From NCBI RefSeq assembly GCF_024347595.1, contig NZ_AP025506.1:2976001-3040000 (forward strand): a stretch of 64,000 bases of DNA. Reading direction: 5' to 3'. Of the stretch, positions 17,323 through 28,160 are shown piece by piece (position 1 is the stretch's first letter; each line of letters starts with the position of its first letter). The notes under the pieces are model-generated. The model saw only the letters and a program-made list of their open reading frames with translations, was not told the origin of the DNA and did no database searches. This stretch comes from Vibrio pomeroyi. Lineage in GTDB: Bacteria; Pseudomonadota; Gammaproteobacteria; Enterobacterales; Vibrionaceae. Made by a program: the position numbers and the translations under genes.

Positions 17323-18810
17323 TTATTCTTCGTCGCCGAACCAACAGATGTTACGCGCAGCCATAATTAGCTCGCCCGCACGCTCTGCAGTTAGGTCTTC
17401 AATGCCTTCTAGTTCATCAACGCCTTGGTCAGCTAGGTCTTCCAATGTTGCCACGCCTTTAGCTGCCAGTTTGTAAGCCATTTCACGTTCTAGGCCTTCA
17501 AGTGCTAGCAAGTCCTCAGCAGGCTCAACACCGTCGAAAGTTTCTTCTTTCGCTAGTGCTAGAGTCGTTAGTGCATCTTTAGCACGGCTACGAAGTTCTT
17601 CAACGATGCCTTCGTCTAGGCCATCTACTTCAAGAAGTTCGTTTACTGGTACGTAAGCCACTTCTTCTAGTGTAGAGAAACCTTCTTCAACAAGCAGTTG
17701 AGCAAAGTCTTCTTCGATGTCTAGGTGCTTCATGAAGTTTTCAATAGAAGCAACTGCTTCTTCTTGGTGTTTCTTCTGAAGATCTTCAACCGTCATTACG
17801 TTCAGTTCCCAACCAGTCAGTTGAGACGCTAGACGTACGTTTTGACCGCTACGGCCGATAGCTTGTGCTAGGTTATCCGCTTCAACAGCGATATCCATAG
17901 AGTGTGCATCTTCATCAACGATGATAGAAGCAACATCAGCAGGAGCCATTGCGTTGATTACGAACTGAGCCGGGTTATCGTCCCAAAGTACGATATCGAT
18001 ACGCTCGCCGCCAAGCTCACCAGAAACAGCTTGTACACGTGCACCACGCATACCAACACACGCACCAACAGGGTCAATACGCTTGTCGTTTGTTTTCACA
18101 GCGATTTTAGCACGAGAACCAGCGTCACGTGCAGCACCTTTAAGTTCAATTAGCTCTTCGCCAATCTCAGGTACTTCAACGCGGAATAGTTCAGCAAGCA
18201 TTTCAGGCTTAGAGCGAGTAATGAATAGCTGGAAACCACGAGCTTCAGGCTTAACTGCGTATAGAAGACCACGAACACGGTCACCTGGACGGAAGTTTTC
18301 ACGAGGAAGTTGGTCATCACGAAGGATTACCGCTTCAGCGTTGTTACCTAGGTCTAGGATAATAGTGTCACGGTTAACTTTCTTAACAACACCCGTTACT
18401 AGCTCACCTTCGTTGTCGATGAACTGTTCAACGATTTGAGCACGCTCAGCTTCACGTACTTTCTGTACGATAACTTGCTTAGCTGTTTGAGTCGTAATAC
18501 GGTCAAATGTAACTGATTCGATGTCGTCTTCGATGAAACCGCCAAGTTCGATCTCTGGATCATCGTACTTTGCAGCTTCAAGAGAGATCTCTTTCGTTGG
18601 GAACTCAACTTCTTCAACAGCTTCCCAGCGACGGAAAGTTTCAAAATCACCCGTTTTACGGTCGATTTCAACACGAACTTCAATTTCTAGTTCGCTTTTC
18701 TTTTTAGTTGCTGTTGCAAGCGCGATTTCAAGCGCTTCAAAAATACGCTCACGAGGAACTGCTTTCTCGTTAGAAACAGCTTCTACTACCGCCAAAATTT
18801 CTTTGTTCAT
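17323..18810 (-). CDS. nusA: Transcription termination/antitermination factor NusA
   Basis: At 495 aa the domain order is complete: N-terminal RNAP-binding domain (1-130), S1 (about 135-200), two KH domains ([20 protein letters not shown] and [18 protein letters not shown]), then two acidic C-terminal repeats ([14 protein letters not shown] and [14 protein letters not shown]). The two acidic repeats are the gamma-proteobacterial type that contact RNAP alpha and lambda N. It lies between rimP and infB with 22-nt spacing to infB. Confidence 0.97.
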   Translation of the reverse strand: MNKEILAVVEAVSNEKAVPRERIFEALEIALATATKKKSELEIEVRVEIDRKTGDFETFRRWEAVEEVEFPTKEISLEAAKYDDPEIELGGFIEDDIESVTFDRITTQTAKQVIVQKVREAERAQIVEQFIDNEGELVTGVVKKVNRDTIILDLGNNAEAVILRDDQLPRENFRPGDRVRGLLYAVKPEARGFQLFITRSKPEMLAELFRVEVPEIGEELIELKGAARDAGSRAKIAVKTNDKRIDPVGACVGMRGARVQAVSGELGGERIDIVLWDDNPAQFVINAMAPADVASIIVDEDAHSMDIAVEADNLAQAIGRSGQNVRLASQLTGWELNVMTVEDLQKKHQEEAVASIENFMKHLDIEEDFAQLLVEEGFSTLEEVAYVPVNELLEVDGLDEGIVEELRSRAKDALTTLALAKEETFDGVEPAEDLLALEGLEREMAYKLAAKGVATLEDLADQGVDELEGIEDLTAERAGELIMAARNICWFGDEE

Positions 18811-18845
18811 TAATCTAGCCTCTTAAGCTCTTCTCTCTAGGAGAA

Positions 18846-19301
18846 CTAAAATTTAGGGATCAGGTTCGCTTTCGCAATATTGCTCAGGACGAATTCTTCT
18901 TCTTGTCCTTCAACCAATACTTTTACTGTCTCGCCTTCAATAGATTGGATATCACCTTTCCATTTACGACGGTTGCCGACAGCCATTTTCAAAACGATGC
19001 TTACCTCGTGACCAATAAATTGTTGGTAATGCTCTGCTTTGAACAGTGGTCTCTCTAAACCTGGTGAAGACACTTCAAGGTTATAAGCCACTGAAATTGG
19101 ATCTTCAACGTCCATTACGGCACTTACTTGGTGACTAACTTCAGCGCAATCATCTACATTGATACCGTTTGGTGAATCGATGTAAATACGTAGCGTTGAG
19201 TGCTCACCAGCACGAATAAATTCTAATCCAACTAACTCATAACCTGATGCTGCTACTGGAGCGTCAAGCATTTCAGTAAGTTGTCTTTCTAAACCAGTCA
19301 T
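18846..19301 (-). CDS. rimP: Ribosome maturation factor RimP
   Basis: RimP assists late 30S maturation. The 151-aa sequence has the expected [20 protein letters not shown] motif and the N-terminal [20 protein letters not shown]. It is the first protein gene of the nusA-infB operon. A small hairpin with a T-run lies only 18-36 nt before its start codon (19319-19338). Confidence 0.95.
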   Translation of the reverse strand: MTGLERQLTEMLDAPVAASGYELVGLEFIRAGEHSTLRIYIDSPNGINVDDCAEVSHQVSAVMDVEDPISVAYNLEVSSPGLERPLFKAEHYQQFIGHEVSIVLKMAVGNRRKWKGDIQSIEGETVKVLVEGQEEEFVLSNIAKANLIPKF

Positions 19302-19318
19302 TTAACCACTCCAGAAAC

Positions 19319-19338
19319 AAAAAAAGGGCTCAAAGCCC
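19319..19338 (-). terminator. Terminator-like hairpin just upstream of rimP
   Basis: On the minus strand GGGCT-TTG-AGCCC is followed by seven T residues, ending 18 nt before the rimP ATG. It could be an attenuator of the nus operon or simply end transcripts from the tRNA genes. Confidence 0.6.
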
Positions 19339-19390
19339 AATTTAAATTCCAAGCAAACATTATCTAAATACATTTACAAATGCTTAGATA

Positions 19391-19418
19391 ACAAAAAACC
19401 CCGTATAAGCCGGGGTTT
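19391..19418 (-). terminator. Terminator downstream of the tRNA genes
   Basis: Stem AAAAACCCCG / CGGGGTTTTT with a minus-strand T-run, about 120 nt after tRNA-fMet. Confidence 0.85.
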
Positions 19419-19535
19419 TTGTTGCTGGACCCTTATATGCTAAGTGCCATCACATTCGATATCGCACTTAACTCACAGTGAGGTTCACACTGTGCAAACT
19501 TGCTACCAATACAAGCTATATAATAGCATTGAAAT

Positions 19536-19612
<77 letters not shown>

Positions 19613-19665
19613 TCCGACTTGCGAGCATTATACGCCCAACAAGATGTTTTACAAGTTTGTAAACA

Positions 19666-19750
19666 TGGTGCCGAGAGAGGGACTCGAACCCTCACACCCT
19701 AAGGCACTAGCACCTCATGCTAGCGTGTCTACCAATTTCACCATCTCGGC
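19666..19750 (-). tRNA. tRNA-Leu (GAG)
   Basis: An 85-nt class II tRNA with a long variable arm, anticodon GAG in a CTAGC / GCTAG anticodon stem, and encoded CCA. It follows secG by 16 nt, as leuU does in E. coli. Confidence 0.95.
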
Positions 19751-19766
19751 ATCAAATCTTTACAGA

Positions 19767-20099
19767 TTATTGTGGAATTTCATCGCCTTGCGATGGAACT
19801 TCACTCACTGCATCATCAGCTTGCTGAATTACCTGACCTTGGGTCGGGTCAATCCACTGTGACTCAGTCTTATGTGTAGACATATTACCAAGCACTAAGC
19901 TAAGGATAAAAAATGTAGTTGCAAAAATTGCAGTCATTCGGGTAAGGAAATTTCCTGAGCCACCAGCACCAAACACAGTGTTTGAAGCGCCAGCACCGAA
20001 AGAGGCTCCCATATCTGCGCCTTTACCTTGTTGAATCAACACTAGGCCAATTACACCAAGCGCTGCCAACAGGTAAATCACAAGTAGAACTGTAAACAT
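19767..20099 (-). CDS. secG: Protein-export membrane protein SecG
   Basis: SecG is the small accessory subunit of the SecYEG channel. Two membrane helices are visible ([20 protein letters not shown] and [17 protein letters not shown]), separated by the typical glycine-rich loop [16 protein letters not shown] use the ATG at 20099 (110 aa) with GGTGG upstream; an earlier in-frame ATG at 20141 adds residues not typical of SecG. The C-terminal tail is acidic and Gln-rich. It is followed by tRNA-Leu. Confidence 0.94.
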   Translation of the reverse strand: MFTVLLVIYLLAALGVIGLVLIQQGKGADMGASFGAGASNTVFGAGGSGNFLTRMTAIFATTFFILSLVLGNMSTHKTESQWIDPTQGQVIQQADDAVSEVPSQGDEIPQ

Positions 20100-20393
20100 T
20101 TTTCCACCTATGTTCCTAATTGTTGAGCCAGCGCCGTTCAAAAAACTATTTTTAAGAACAAGGCTAGCGACCTCCTAACTGAAGGCCGAGCAATACTAGC
20201 GAATGCGACGATGGCTGACAAGGAGAATTTGCTAAAAAATAAGCCTTTACCAAGTGAATGGTCAAAAAAAGGTCAAAAGCGACACAAAACTCATTTACGT
20301 CTCTTTTGACCGTTATATCTCTTGACCTTTATATAAGTCAATCACTTCAAATCACAGGCGCTACTCACTACGCCTATTCAGTAAAAGGTTAAA
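20100..20393 (-). promoter_or_regulatory. secG upstream region with repeated TTGACC elements
   Basis: GGTCAA occurs at 20260 and 20271 (direct, 11-bp spacing) and inverted at 20304-20311 and 20322-20327. AAAGGTCAA / TTGACCTTT and GGTCAAAAG / CTTTTGACC can form nested stems. On the minus strand TTGACC (20265-20260) with TATTTT about 18 nt later is a fair secG promoter. Confidence 0.45.
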
Positions 20394-21734
20394 TTAGCAG
20401 TTTGCTTTTACTGCATCAGCAATCTTAAGTGCAGATGCTTGAACGAGATCGGCATCTTCACCTTCAACCATCACACGTAGCAATGGCTCAGTACCAGATT
20501 TACGTAATAGCACACGACCTTTTTCACCAAGCTCAGCTTCCACTTCAACAACCGCTGCTTTCACTGCTTCTGCTTCTAGAGGATTTGAATCGCCGCTGAA
20601 ACGAACGTTTTCCAGAACCTGAGGGTATAGAGTCATACCTTGCGAAAGCTCGTTCAGTGTCATTTCACTGTCTACAACCGAAGCCAAAACTTGCAGCGCA
20701 GCAACGATAGCATCACCAGTTGTCACTTTATCTAATAGGATAACGTGACCCGAGTTTTCAGCACCGATCTTCCAACCTTTAGCTAGAAGTTGTTCCATCA
20801 CGTAACGGTCACCAACAGCAGCACGCACAAATGGAATACCTAACTGCTTAAGGCCGTTTTCCATGCCAAGGTTGGTCATTAGTGTACCAACAACACCACC
20901 TTTCAGCTCACCACGACGCAATGCATCGCGTGCAATGATGTAAGCGATTTGGTCACCATCAACTTTGTTGCCTAGCTCGTCGACCATGATGATACGGTCA
21001 CCGTCGCCATCAAAGCCAAGGCCTAGCGCAGCTTTCTCTTCAACCACTTTAGCTTGCAGAGCGCGCACATCGGTTGCGCCAACTTCATGGTTGATGTTAG
21101 TGCCGTTTGGCTCAACGCCCATAGCAATCACTTCAGCGCCCAACTCTTTAAATACCGCAGGAGCGATATGATAAGTTGCACCGTGCGCACAATCGACAAC
21201 AATCTTCATACCAGCAAGCGTCATCTGATTTGGGAACGTGCTCTTACAGAATTCAATGTAACGACCAGCCGCATCGTTTAAACGTACAGCTTTACCTAGC
21301 TCAGAAGAATCAACACACTCAATGTCTTTATCAAGCTCAGCCTCAATTGCTAGCTCGATATCGTCTGGAAGCTTTGTACCTTCAGAAGAGAAAAACTTGA
21401 TGCCGTTATCGTAATAAGGGTTATGCGATGCAGAGATAACAATCCCCGCTTCTGCGCGGAATGTCTGTGTTAGGTATGCAACTGCAGGTGTTGGCATTGG
21501 GCCAGTAAATGTAGCTTGAAGGCCAGCAGCAGCAAGACCAGCTTCTAAAGCTGATTCAAGCATGTAACCTGAGATACGAGTATCTTTACCAATGATCACT
21601 TTCTTTGTGCCCTGTTTCGCAAGAACACGACCCGCAGCCCAGCCAAGCTTCAGAACAAAATCAGGTGTAATCGGGTACTGGCCTACTTTGCCACGCACAC
21701 CATCTGTGCCGAAGTAACGTCTTTTATCAGACAT
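20394..21734 (-). CDS. glmM: Phosphoglucosamine mutase
   Basis: GlmM converts GlcN-6-P to GlcN-1-P for UDP-GlcNAc synthesis. The active-site phosphoserine is in [15 protein letters not shown], the metal loop is GDGDRI, and the sugar-binding loop is GAENSGHVI. The phosphate-binding C-terminus shows [14 protein letters not shown]. Length 446 aa is exact for the family. It follows folP by 20 nt in the ftsH-folP-glmM cluster. Confidence 0.97.
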   Translation of the reverse strand: MSDKRRYFGTDGVRGKVGQYPITPDFVLKLGWAAGRVLAKQGTKKVIIGKDTRISGYMLESALEAGLAAAGLQATFTGPMPTPAVAYLTQTFRAEAGIVISASHNPYYDNGIKFFSSEGTKLPDDIELAIEAELDKDIECVDSSELGKAVRLNDAAGRYIEFCKSTFPNQMTLAGMKIVVDCAHGATYHIAPAVFKELGAEVIAMGVEPNGTNINHEVGATDVRALQAKVVEEKAALGLGFDGDGDRIIMVDELGNKVDGDQIAYIIARDALRRGELKGGVVGTLMTNLGMENGLKQLGIPFVRAAVGDRYVMEQLLAKGWKIGAENSGHVILLDKVTTGDAIVAALQVLASVVDSEMTLNELSQGMTLYPQVLENVRFSGDSNPLEAEAVKAAVVEVEAELGEKGRVLLRKSGTEPLLRVMVEGEDADLVQASALKIADAVKANC

Positions 21735-21754
21735 GTTGATTTCCTTAATTATGA

Positions 21755-22585
21755 TTAGTGATTGTTATTCATCACTTCGATTATCTTCATCGCTTCCAAT
21801 GTATCTTCGACATCGTGAACGCGAATAATTTGTGCACCTTTCATTGCTGCAATGGTCGCGCAAGTCACACTTGCTACCATGCAATCTGCAGGCGCCTTGT
21901 CTAGTAGCTTAAAGATCATCGATTTTCTCGACATCCCCGCCAAAACAGGCAAGCCCAACGTATGAAACTTCTCAAGGTGCGATAATAGGTGGTAATTGTG
22001 CTCGATGGTTTTACCAAAACCAAAACCTGGGTCTAGAATCAGCTGTTCTTTTGAGATACCAACCGCCTCACAAGCTTCAACCCTTTCTTGTAAGAAAGCT
22101 TCAACATCCATTAGAACATCGTCGTAACTAGGATTTGCTTGCATGGTTCTTGGCTGACCTTTCATGTGCATCAGGCAAACCGGAACATTCGCATCAGCGG
22201 CAGCTTCTAAAGCTCCGGGCTCTTGTAACGCGCGCACATCATTGATCAAATCTGCACCTGCTTCAACTGCTTGGCGCATCACTTCCGCTTTACTGGTATC
22301 AATAGAGATCCAAACATCAAACTTAGCGCGAATCGCTTCAATCACAGGGATAACTCGAGCTAACTCTTCCTCAAGGGAAACGTCAGGAGCACCGGGACGA
22401 GTCGATTCACCACCAATATCAATAATGCTCACGCCAGCTTGAATCATACGCTCTACTTGCAGTAAGGCATTGTCTAGTGAATTGAATTTTCCGCCATCTG
22501 AGAAAGAATCAGGCGTGACATTGAGAATACCCATTACATGTGGGCGGTCTAAAATGAGTGTTTTATTGTGTGCTTTTAATATCAT
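21755..22585 (-). CDS. folP: Dihydropteroate synthase
   Basis: FolP condenses p-aminobenzoate with the pterin pyrophosphate in folate synthesis and is the sulfonamide target. Signatures: [35 protein letters not shown] and [13 protein letters not shown]. The length is 276 aa. The gene sits between ftsH and glmM. A terminator lies between it and ftsH (22632-22657). Confidence 0.97.
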   Translation of the reverse strand: MILKAHNKTLILDRPHVMGILNVTPDSFSDGGKFNSLDNALLQVERMIQAGVSIIDIGGESTRPGAPDVSLEEELARVIPVIEAIRAKFDVWISIDTSKAEVMRQAVEAGADLINDVRALQEPGALEAAADANVPVCLMHMKGQPRTMQANPSYDDVLMDVEAFLQERVEACEAVGISKEQLILDPGFGFGKTIEHNYHLLSHLEKFHTLGLPVLAGMSRKSMIFKLLDKAPADCMVASVTCATIAAMKGAQIIRVHDVEDTLEAMKIIEVMNNNH

Positions 22586-22631
22586 GAAAGGCGGGTCTTA
22601 AAAGGTAAAAACATCTTGGGCTATAAACAGA

Positions 22632-22657
22632 AAAACCCTGAGCGTACTCAGGGTTTT
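22632..22657 (-). terminator. Terminator between ftsH and folP
   Basis: Perfect stem AAAACCCTGAG / CTCAGGGTTTT with a CGTA loop, 18 nt past the ftsH stop. Confidence 0.88.
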
Positions 22658-22674
22658 AATTTATAACTTAGCGA

Positions 22675-24642
22675 TTAAGAATCTTTGTTTTGAGCATCAT
22701 CTGTTTCAGATTTAACTTCTTCAACTTTCGACTCTTCAGCTTTGGGTTCGGCTGCAGCTTCTTCTGGTTTTGCTTCAGGTTTAGCTTCTTCCTTGGCAGG
22801 CCCAGCTTTTACCTGATCACCCCAACCAGCTGGCTCACGAATGTCGTCTTTACGTTCCATCAAGTCGTCAATTTGACCTGCATCGATCGTTTCAAACTTC
22901 ATTAGCGCATCTTTCATCGAGTGCATGATATCCATGTTCTCTTCAAGAATTTGCTTCGCTCGAGCGTAGTTGCGGTCGATTAGAATACGAATTTCTTCAT
23001 CGATCAGCTTAGTTGTATCGTCAGAAACATGCTTAGCTTGGCTCATGCCGCGACCTAGGAAAACTTCACCTTCTTCTTCAGCATAAAGAAGAGGCCCCAG
23101 TTTTTCAGAAAAGCCCCACTGCGTTACCATCTTACGAGCAATATCAGTTGCACGTTCGATATCGTTAGACGCACCAGTCGACACTTTGTCTTTACCGTAG
23201 ATAAGCTCTTCAGCAAGACGACCACCGTACAAGCTAGAAATCATTGATTCTAGATGTTGACGAGACATGCTTACGCGGTCTTGTTCAGGTAGGTACATAG
23301 TCACACCAAGTGCACGACCACGTGGAATGATTGACACCTTGTACACTGGATCGTGCTCAGGTACCAAACGACCAACAATCGCGTGACCCGCTTCGTGGTA
23401 AGCCGTTGACTCTTTCACTTCTTCAGACATAACCATTGAACGGCGCTCTGCACCCATCATGATCTTATCTTTCGCAAGTTCAAACTCAACCATAGAGACA
23501 TTGCGCTTGTTACCACGAGCAGCAAATAGAGCCGCTTCGTTCACAAGGTTTGCAAGGTCTGCACCAGAAAAGCCTGGAGTACCACGAGCAATCAGAGATG
23601 GTTCAACATCACCAGATAGTGGAACTTTACGCATGTGTACTTTAAGAATCTGTTCACGACCACGTACATCAGGTAGACCAACCACAACTTGACGGTCGAA
23701 ACGACCTGGACGAAGTAGCGCTGGGTCTAGTACGTCTGGACGGTTAGTTGCGGCGATAACAATGATACCTTCGTTACCTTCGAAACCATCCATCTCAACC
23801 AGCATTTGGTTTAGTGTTTGCTCACGCTCATCGTGACCACCACCAACACCAGCGCCACGTTGACGACCTACAGCATCGATTTCATCGATAAAGATGATAC
23901 AAGGTGCCGCTTTCTTCGCTTGTTCGAACATGTCACGTACACGAGATGCACCAACACCAACAAACATTTCAACGAAGTCAGAACCTGAGATAGTAAAGAA
24001 CGGTACTTTTGCTTCACCAGCAATCGCTTTTGCAAGCAATGTCTTACCAGTACCAGGAGGACCAACCAACAGGATACCTGTCGGGATCTTACCACCTAGC
24101 TTTTGGAAACGACTTGGGTCACGAAGGTAATCAACAAGCTCTTTCACGTCTTCTTTTGCTTCGTCACAACCAGCAACATCCGCAAACAACGTTTTGATTT
24201 GTTCTTCGCTCATCATTCGAGCTTTACTCTTACCGAAAGACATAGCGCCTTTACCGCCGCCACCGCCTTGCATTTGACGCATGAAGAAAATCCACACACC
24301 AATCAGTAAGATCATTGGGAACCAAGAGATGAAGATAGTGCCAAGCAGGCTCTGCTCTTCAGGTGGTGTACCCTGAACTTTTACGTTTTGATTAATTAAG
24401 TCATCAAGTAGCTTTTGGTCATAAACAGGCATGTAAGTTACATACTTAGAACCACCACCACGACGTGTGAAAGTGATTTCGCTGTTATTGAACTGTGCGT
24501 CTTGAATCTGGCCTTGGCCAACTTCCTGTACAAACGTGGTGTAATCTACTGCTCTGCCGTTACTTTCCCCAGGGCCGAAGCTCTGGAATACCGACATCAA
24601 CACTACCGCGATAACAAGCCACAGAATTAAATTTTTTGCCAT
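22675..24642 (-). CDS. ftsH: ATP-dependent zinc metalloprotease FtsH
   Basis: FtsH is a membrane AAA+ protease of the inner membrane. It has two N-terminal membrane segments (about 4-20 and 99-121) flanking a periplasmic loop. The AAA domain has Walker A GPPGTGKT near 194 and Walker B IIFIDEID. The zinc site is HEAGH near 416. The last 40 residues are an Ala/Glu/Lys-rich tail. The ATG at 24642 gives [18 protein letters not shown], the E. coli start; a TTG at 24651 is less likely. Downstream of rlmE by about 105 nt, as in E. coli. Confidence 0.96.
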   Translation of the reverse strand: MAKNLILWLVIAVVLMSVFQSFGPGESNGRAVDYTTFVQEVGQGQIQDAQFNNSEITFTRRGGGSKYVTYMPVYDQKLLDDLINQNVKVQGTPPEEQSLLGTIFISWFPMILLIGVWIFFMRQMQGGGGGKGAMSFGKSKARMMSEEQIKTLFADVAGCDEAKEDVKELVDYLRDPSRFQKLGGKIPTGILLVGPPGTGKTLLAKAIAGEAKVPFFTISGSDFVEMFVGVGASRVRDMFEQAKKAAPCIIFIDEIDAVGRQRGAGVGGGHDEREQTLNQMLVEMDGFEGNEGIIVIAATNRPDVLDPALLRPGRFDRQVVVGLPDVRGREQILKVHMRKVPLSGDVEPSLIARGTPGFSGADLANLVNEAALFAARGNKRNVSMVEFELAKDKIMMGAERRSMVMSEEVKESTAYHEAGHAIVGRLVPEHDPVYKVSIIPRGRALGVTMYLPEQDRVSMSRQHLESMISSLYGGRLAEELIYGKDKVSTGASNDIERATDIARKMVTQWGFSEKLGPLLYAEEEGEVFLGRGMSQAKHVSDDTTKLIDEEIRILIDRNYARAKQILEENMDIMHSMKDALMKFETIDAGQIDDLMERKDDIREPAGWGDQVKAGPAKEEAKPEAKPEEAAAEPKAEESKVEEVKSETDDAQNKDS

Positions 24643-24749
24643 GTCACTCAAGGTGTAAGCCTCTCGATAACTAATTGTAATTAAAGGTAGGGTACTACAG
24701 TTTGTAACCTGTAGCCATGTTGTTAACTCTCACTCTTGGAAGAGAATCG

Positions 24750-25379
24750 TTAACCTTTGTAACCAGTGGCTACGATGAACACTTCACGAGATCGAGCACG
24801 AGAAGAGTCGGGTTTTCTAACTTTGACTGTTTTAAACATCTCACGGACGTCTTTAACATATTGGTCAAAGCCTTCGCCTTGGAATACTTTTACAACAAAA
24901 CTACCATTGGTAGCTAGAACTTGTCGACACATATCCAAAGCTAATTCAACTAAATACATAGCTCTTGGCTGATCCACAGAATTGTTGCCTGCTATATTAG
25001 GCGCCATATCTGACATCACTACATCAACCATGTTTGGTTGTATACGTTCCAATAGAGCTTCTAGCACAGCGTCTTCACGAAAATCGCCTTGTAAGAAGCT
25101 AACGCCAGCGATCGGATCCATTGGTAACAAGTCACACGCAATGATTTGTCCGTTGTCTCCAACAATCTTAGCAGCATATTGAGACCAACCGCCAGGCGCT
25201 GCACCTAAATCCACAATGGTCATCCCAGGAGACAGCAATTTATCTTTCGTTTGAATCTCTTCCATTTTGAAATAAGCACGTGAACGATAGCCTTTCTTTC
25301 TTGCTTCGTTTGCATACTTGTCGTCGAAGTGTTCCTTCAACCAACGGCCTGAACTGGCCGAGTGTTTCTGTTTGCTCAT
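24750..25379 (-). CDS. rlmE: 23S rRNA 2'-O-methyltransferase (U2552)
   Basis: RlmE (RrmJ/FtsJ) methylates U2552 in the 23S A-loop, using S-adenosylmethionine. The motif [13 protein letters not shown] and the catalytic K-D-K-E residues ([21 protein letters not shown]) are visible. It is 209 aa, upstream of ftsH and divergent from yhbY. Confidence 0.96.
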   Translation of the reverse strand: MSKQKHSASSGRWLKEHFDDKYANEARKKGYRSRAYFKMEEIQTKDKLLSPGMTIVDLGAAPGGWSQYAAKIVGDNGQIIACDLLPMDPIAGVSFLQGDFREDAVLEALLERIQPNMVDVVMSDMAPNIAGNNSVDQPRAMYLVELALDMCRQVLATNGSFVVKVFQGEGFDQYVKDVREMFKTVKVRKPDSSRARSREVFIVATGYKG

Positions 25380-25493
25380 TGGATACCTAAATTGGAGGAA
25401 AGTACTAATTGCTGAATAAATTATAGTCTTCAGCTTTAGATGGCGTTAAAATAGGTTTTTTCAACCCTAATAGTAAAGAAAATTGGCCGCGTA

Positions 25494-25790
25494 ATGAACC
25501 TAAGTACCAAACAAAAGCAGCATCTAAAGGGCCTAGCTCACAGTTTAAAACCTGTAGTGCTAATGGGCGCAAATGGACTTACTGAAGCTGTTCTAGCGGA
25601 AATCGAATTAGCTCTAGACCACCACGAACTGATCAAGATTAAAGTTGCATCAGAAGACCGTGAGACTAAGCAACTGATTATCGATGCAATTGTACGTGAA
25701 ACTAAAGCTGAAAAAGTACAGACTATCGGTAAAGTTCTAGTACTGTTCCGTCAGTCAGAAGCACGTAAAATCGAGATTCCACGTAAATAA
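25494..25790 (+). CDS. yhbY: Ribosome assembly RNA-binding protein YhbY
   Basis: This 98-residue CRM-domain protein binds pre-50S particles. The family motif appears as QKQHLKGLAHSLKPVVLMGANGLTEAV, with the GxxG-type loop GANG. It is divergent from rlmE and convergent with greA; they share a bidirectional terminator at 25861-25887. Confidence 0.93.
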   Translation: MNLSTKQKQHLKGLAHSLKPVVLMGANGLTEAVLAEIELALDHHELIKIKVASEDRETKQLIIDAIVRETKAEKVQTIGKVLVLFRQSEARKIEIPRK

Positions 25791-25860
25791 AAGCTTAATA
25801 TAAGCTAACTTCACCAAGAGAAAGCCTCAGCGCTTATCTTTTAGTGTAGCGTGAGAAACG

Positions 25861-25887
25861 AAAAAGGTCGCATTAAGCGACCTTTTT
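25861..25887. terminator. Bidirectional terminator between yhbY and greA
   Basis: Perfect 11-bp stem AAAAAGGTCGC / GCGACCTTTTT with a 5-nt loop, with A-tract and T-tract on the two sides. Confidence 0.9.
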
Positions 25888-25913
25888 ACTTATCAGAAAC
25901 AAAGAAAATTCAA

Positions 25914-26387
25914 TTAGATATATTCTACTTTGTCGATCTCGAAGTCTTTGTCACCACCAGGGGTAGAGATCATTACTTCGTCGCCTTCCATCTTACCGAT
26001 AAGACCGCGAGCAATTGGTGATTTCACAGAAATACGGCCAGTCTTGATGTCAGCTTCGTCTTCAGAAACGATTTGGTAGCGGAATTCTTCATCCGTATCC
26101 ACATCAATCAAAGTCACTGTCGTACCGAAGATAATCTTACCTGTGTTATCCATCTGAGTTACATCGATGATCTGAGCAAGTGATAGCTTGTATTCGATAT
26201 CTCGAATTTGAGCTTCACAGATACCCTGCTCTTCACGAGCCGCGTGGTATTCTGCGTTCTCTTTCAAGTCACCCAGTTCACGTGCTTCACCAATAGCTGC
26301 TGAAATAATAGGGCGCAGCTTAAGTAGGCGATCTAATTCATCACGTAGCTGCTGAGCGCCACGTACTGTCATTGGAACCTTTTCCAT
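25914..26387 (-). CDS. greA: Transcription elongation factor GreA
   Basis: GreA rescues backtracked RNA polymerase by stimulating transcript cleavage. Its N-terminal coiled coil holds the two acidic tip residues in [18 protein letters not shown], and the C-terminal domain contains [16 protein letters not shown]. Length 157 aa. The leader contains two hairpins (26401-26451). Confidence 0.96.
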   Translation of the reverse strand: MEKVPMTVRGAQQLRDELDRLLKLRPIISAAIGEARELGDLKENAEYHAAREEQGICEAQIRDIEYKLSLAQIIDVTQMDNTGKIIFGTTVTLIDVDTDEEFRYQIVSEDEADIKTGRISVKSPIARGLIGKMEGDEVMISTPGGDKDFEIDKVEYI

Positions 26388-26400
26388 TTTTTACCTCTAT

Positions 26401-26451
26401 GCCAAAGCTTTCTTTGGCCAACATAAATCCACCCAACATATTTATTGGGTG
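26401..26451 (-). promoter_or_regulatory. Two hairpins in the greA leader
   Basis: GCCAAAG-CTTT-CTTTGGC (26401-26418) and CACCCAA / TTGGGTG (26430-26451) lie 14-64 nt before the greA start. Neither has a long T-tract. E. coli greA also has a structured leader that gives rise to short RNAs; the parallel is inference. Confidence 0.5.
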
Positions 26452-26902
26452 ATAGAAACAAAACGATTTGGCTTAGTGTAAACAAACTTGATAGCTAAAT
26501 CACCTTTATTCCACTTTGCGTTATAAAAGCTTTATCTAGGTCTAAATTACAGACATCACAAAAATGAATAATAACCTACCCATCAATAAGTCTGCGATAA
26601 AATACCTAAAAAAAACAAAAACAAACCAAATAAACACAGATCACACTTTTATAAAAACAACATAAAAACAACTACTTAAATAACAGTAAATATAATAAAA
26701 CAGTGTTCACTATTTTTATTGATATCATTTTACTAACTGGCAATGGAACTTTAGAGGTAAAAAGTACCCCATGAATTGCTCTGGCAAGTTTCACGCTTTT
26801 GTTCTAAGCATGATTATGAAGCTTGATTAATACGAGCAATACACAAAAAGGATTCAAATCCTTGATAAATACCTTTATGGACAGTAATTAGGAATTAATA
26901 AC
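26452..26902 (+). promoter_or_regulatory. Long AT-rich ompU promoter region
   Basis: There is no gene here. A perfect tandem repeat of ATAAAAACAAC occurs at 26651-26661 and 26662-26672, about 240-250 nt before the ompU start, with more T-N-AAA motifs after it. In V. cholerae ompU is activated by ToxR, which binds tandem T-N-AAA sites. A small AAGGATT / AATCCTT stem lies near 26848-26863. Confidence 0.45.
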
Positions 26903-27904
26903 ATGAATAACAAGACTCTGATCGCTCTAGCAGTAGCAGCAACAGTATCAGCTGGCGCAAATGCAGCTAACGTATACAGCCAAGATGGCACAGAACTAAA
27001 CGTTGGTGGTCGCGCGGAATTCCGTGGTGATTTCATTGGTAACGGTGGTGAAGAAATCGAAGGCACTATGGCTAACAACAGCCGTTTCCGTCTTAACGTT
27101 GGTGGTACTACAGAAATCAACGAATCACTAAGCGGCTTTGGTTTCTACGAAGCAGAACAAACAGTAAACTCTTCTAGCGACAATGACGCTAACGATACTT
27201 TCAAACAGCGTTACATGTTTGCAGGTCTTCAAGGTGAGTTCGGTGCCGTTTCTTTCGGTCGCCAAGATACAGCAGCAGTACAAATCTCTCAAATGTCTGA
27301 CGTAACGACATTTACTGGTGCTCAAAAAGAATTCATCAGCGCTGGTAACGAGCAAATCAACAACACAATCCTTTACACTGGCGAATTTGACGCTCTAACA
27401 GTGAAAGCAAGTTTAGTTGCAGGCGAAGATAAAGACACTGATGCTTACGGTGTATCTGCTATCTACACTCTTCCTATGGGCCTAGGCTTCGGTCTTGGTT
27501 ACTCAGCAGGTGACAACGGTGAGAACGCAGGTACTGGTAACGCTATCATCGCTGGTGTGAACTACACGCTTGACTCTCTATACCTAGCAGGTACATACAC
27601 TACTGGTGAAGCAGACGACAAATCCAACTCTGACTTCAACGGTATGGAATTCGCAGCTACTTACGGTTTTGGTAACGGCTTCACTCTAATGGGTGCATAC
27701 CAAAAAACTGAAGAAGATAACCTACTAGGTAAATCTCAGGATAAGAGTGATTTCTTCGAAATCACAGGTGACTATGCATTTAACAACAACCTAAATGCTT
27801 ACGTTGCTTACCAACTGAACAACCTTGATAGCGTATCAAATGCTCAAGGTGTTAAAACTGAAGGCGAAGATACTATGCGTCTAGGTCTAAAATACGCATT
27901 CTAA
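26903..27904 (+). CDS. ompU: Outer-membrane porin OmpU
   Basis: This is a 333-residue general porin. A Sec signal peptide ends near ANA-AN (residue 21-22). The mature chain has alternating beta-strand patterns (FRLNVGGTTEINESLSGFG and KQRYMFAGLQGEFGAVSFGR) and the porin C-terminus LGLKYAF with terminal phenylalanine for BAM recognition. Location between greA and dacB matches V. cholerae ompU (VC0633), the bile-resistance and ToxR-controlled porin. Shine-Dalgarno AGGA is present. Confidence 0.9.
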   Translation: MNNKTLIALAVAATVSAGANAANVYSQDGTELNVGGRAEFRGDFIGNGGEEIEGTMANNSRFRLNVGGTTEINESLSGFGFYEAEQTVNSSSDNDANDTFKQRYMFAGLQGEFGAVSFGRQDTAAVQISQMSDVTTFTGAQKEFISAGNEQINNTILYTGEFDALTVKASLVAGEDKDTDAYGVSAIYTLPMGLGFGLGYSAGDNGENAGTGNAIIAGVNYTLDSLYLAGTYTTGEADDKSNSDFNGMEFAATYGFGNGFTLMGAYQKTEEDNLLGKSQDKSDFFEITGDYAFNNNLNAYVAYQLNNLDSVSNAQGVKTEGEDTMRLGLKYAF

Positions 27905-27940
27905 TGCGTTAACAAACACTCTGTTTGTTATATGAAAACT

Positions 27941-27967
27941 AAAGGTCTGGCTAACGCTGGACCTTTT
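27941..27967 (+). terminator. Terminator after ompU
   Basis: Stem AAAGGTC + GC / GC + GACCTTT interrupted by one mismatch pair, then a T-run. A second hairpin AACAAAC / GTTTGTT sits just before it. Confidence 0.8.
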
Positions 27968-28160
27968 TCATATTTGCTCCCACCATTCCTAACTCAACTT
28001 TAAAAATTCGTACTCTGATTGATATTAACCCACCATCTTTTGGGGCTATAATCAAAATAGTTCTACCTTTGCATTGAAACTTAGCTCACATACGTGACCT
28101 TTGAGTCATAGTGAGATAACTTGGCAACAGTTTTGAAACTATTCTCCTATTGGAACAAAT

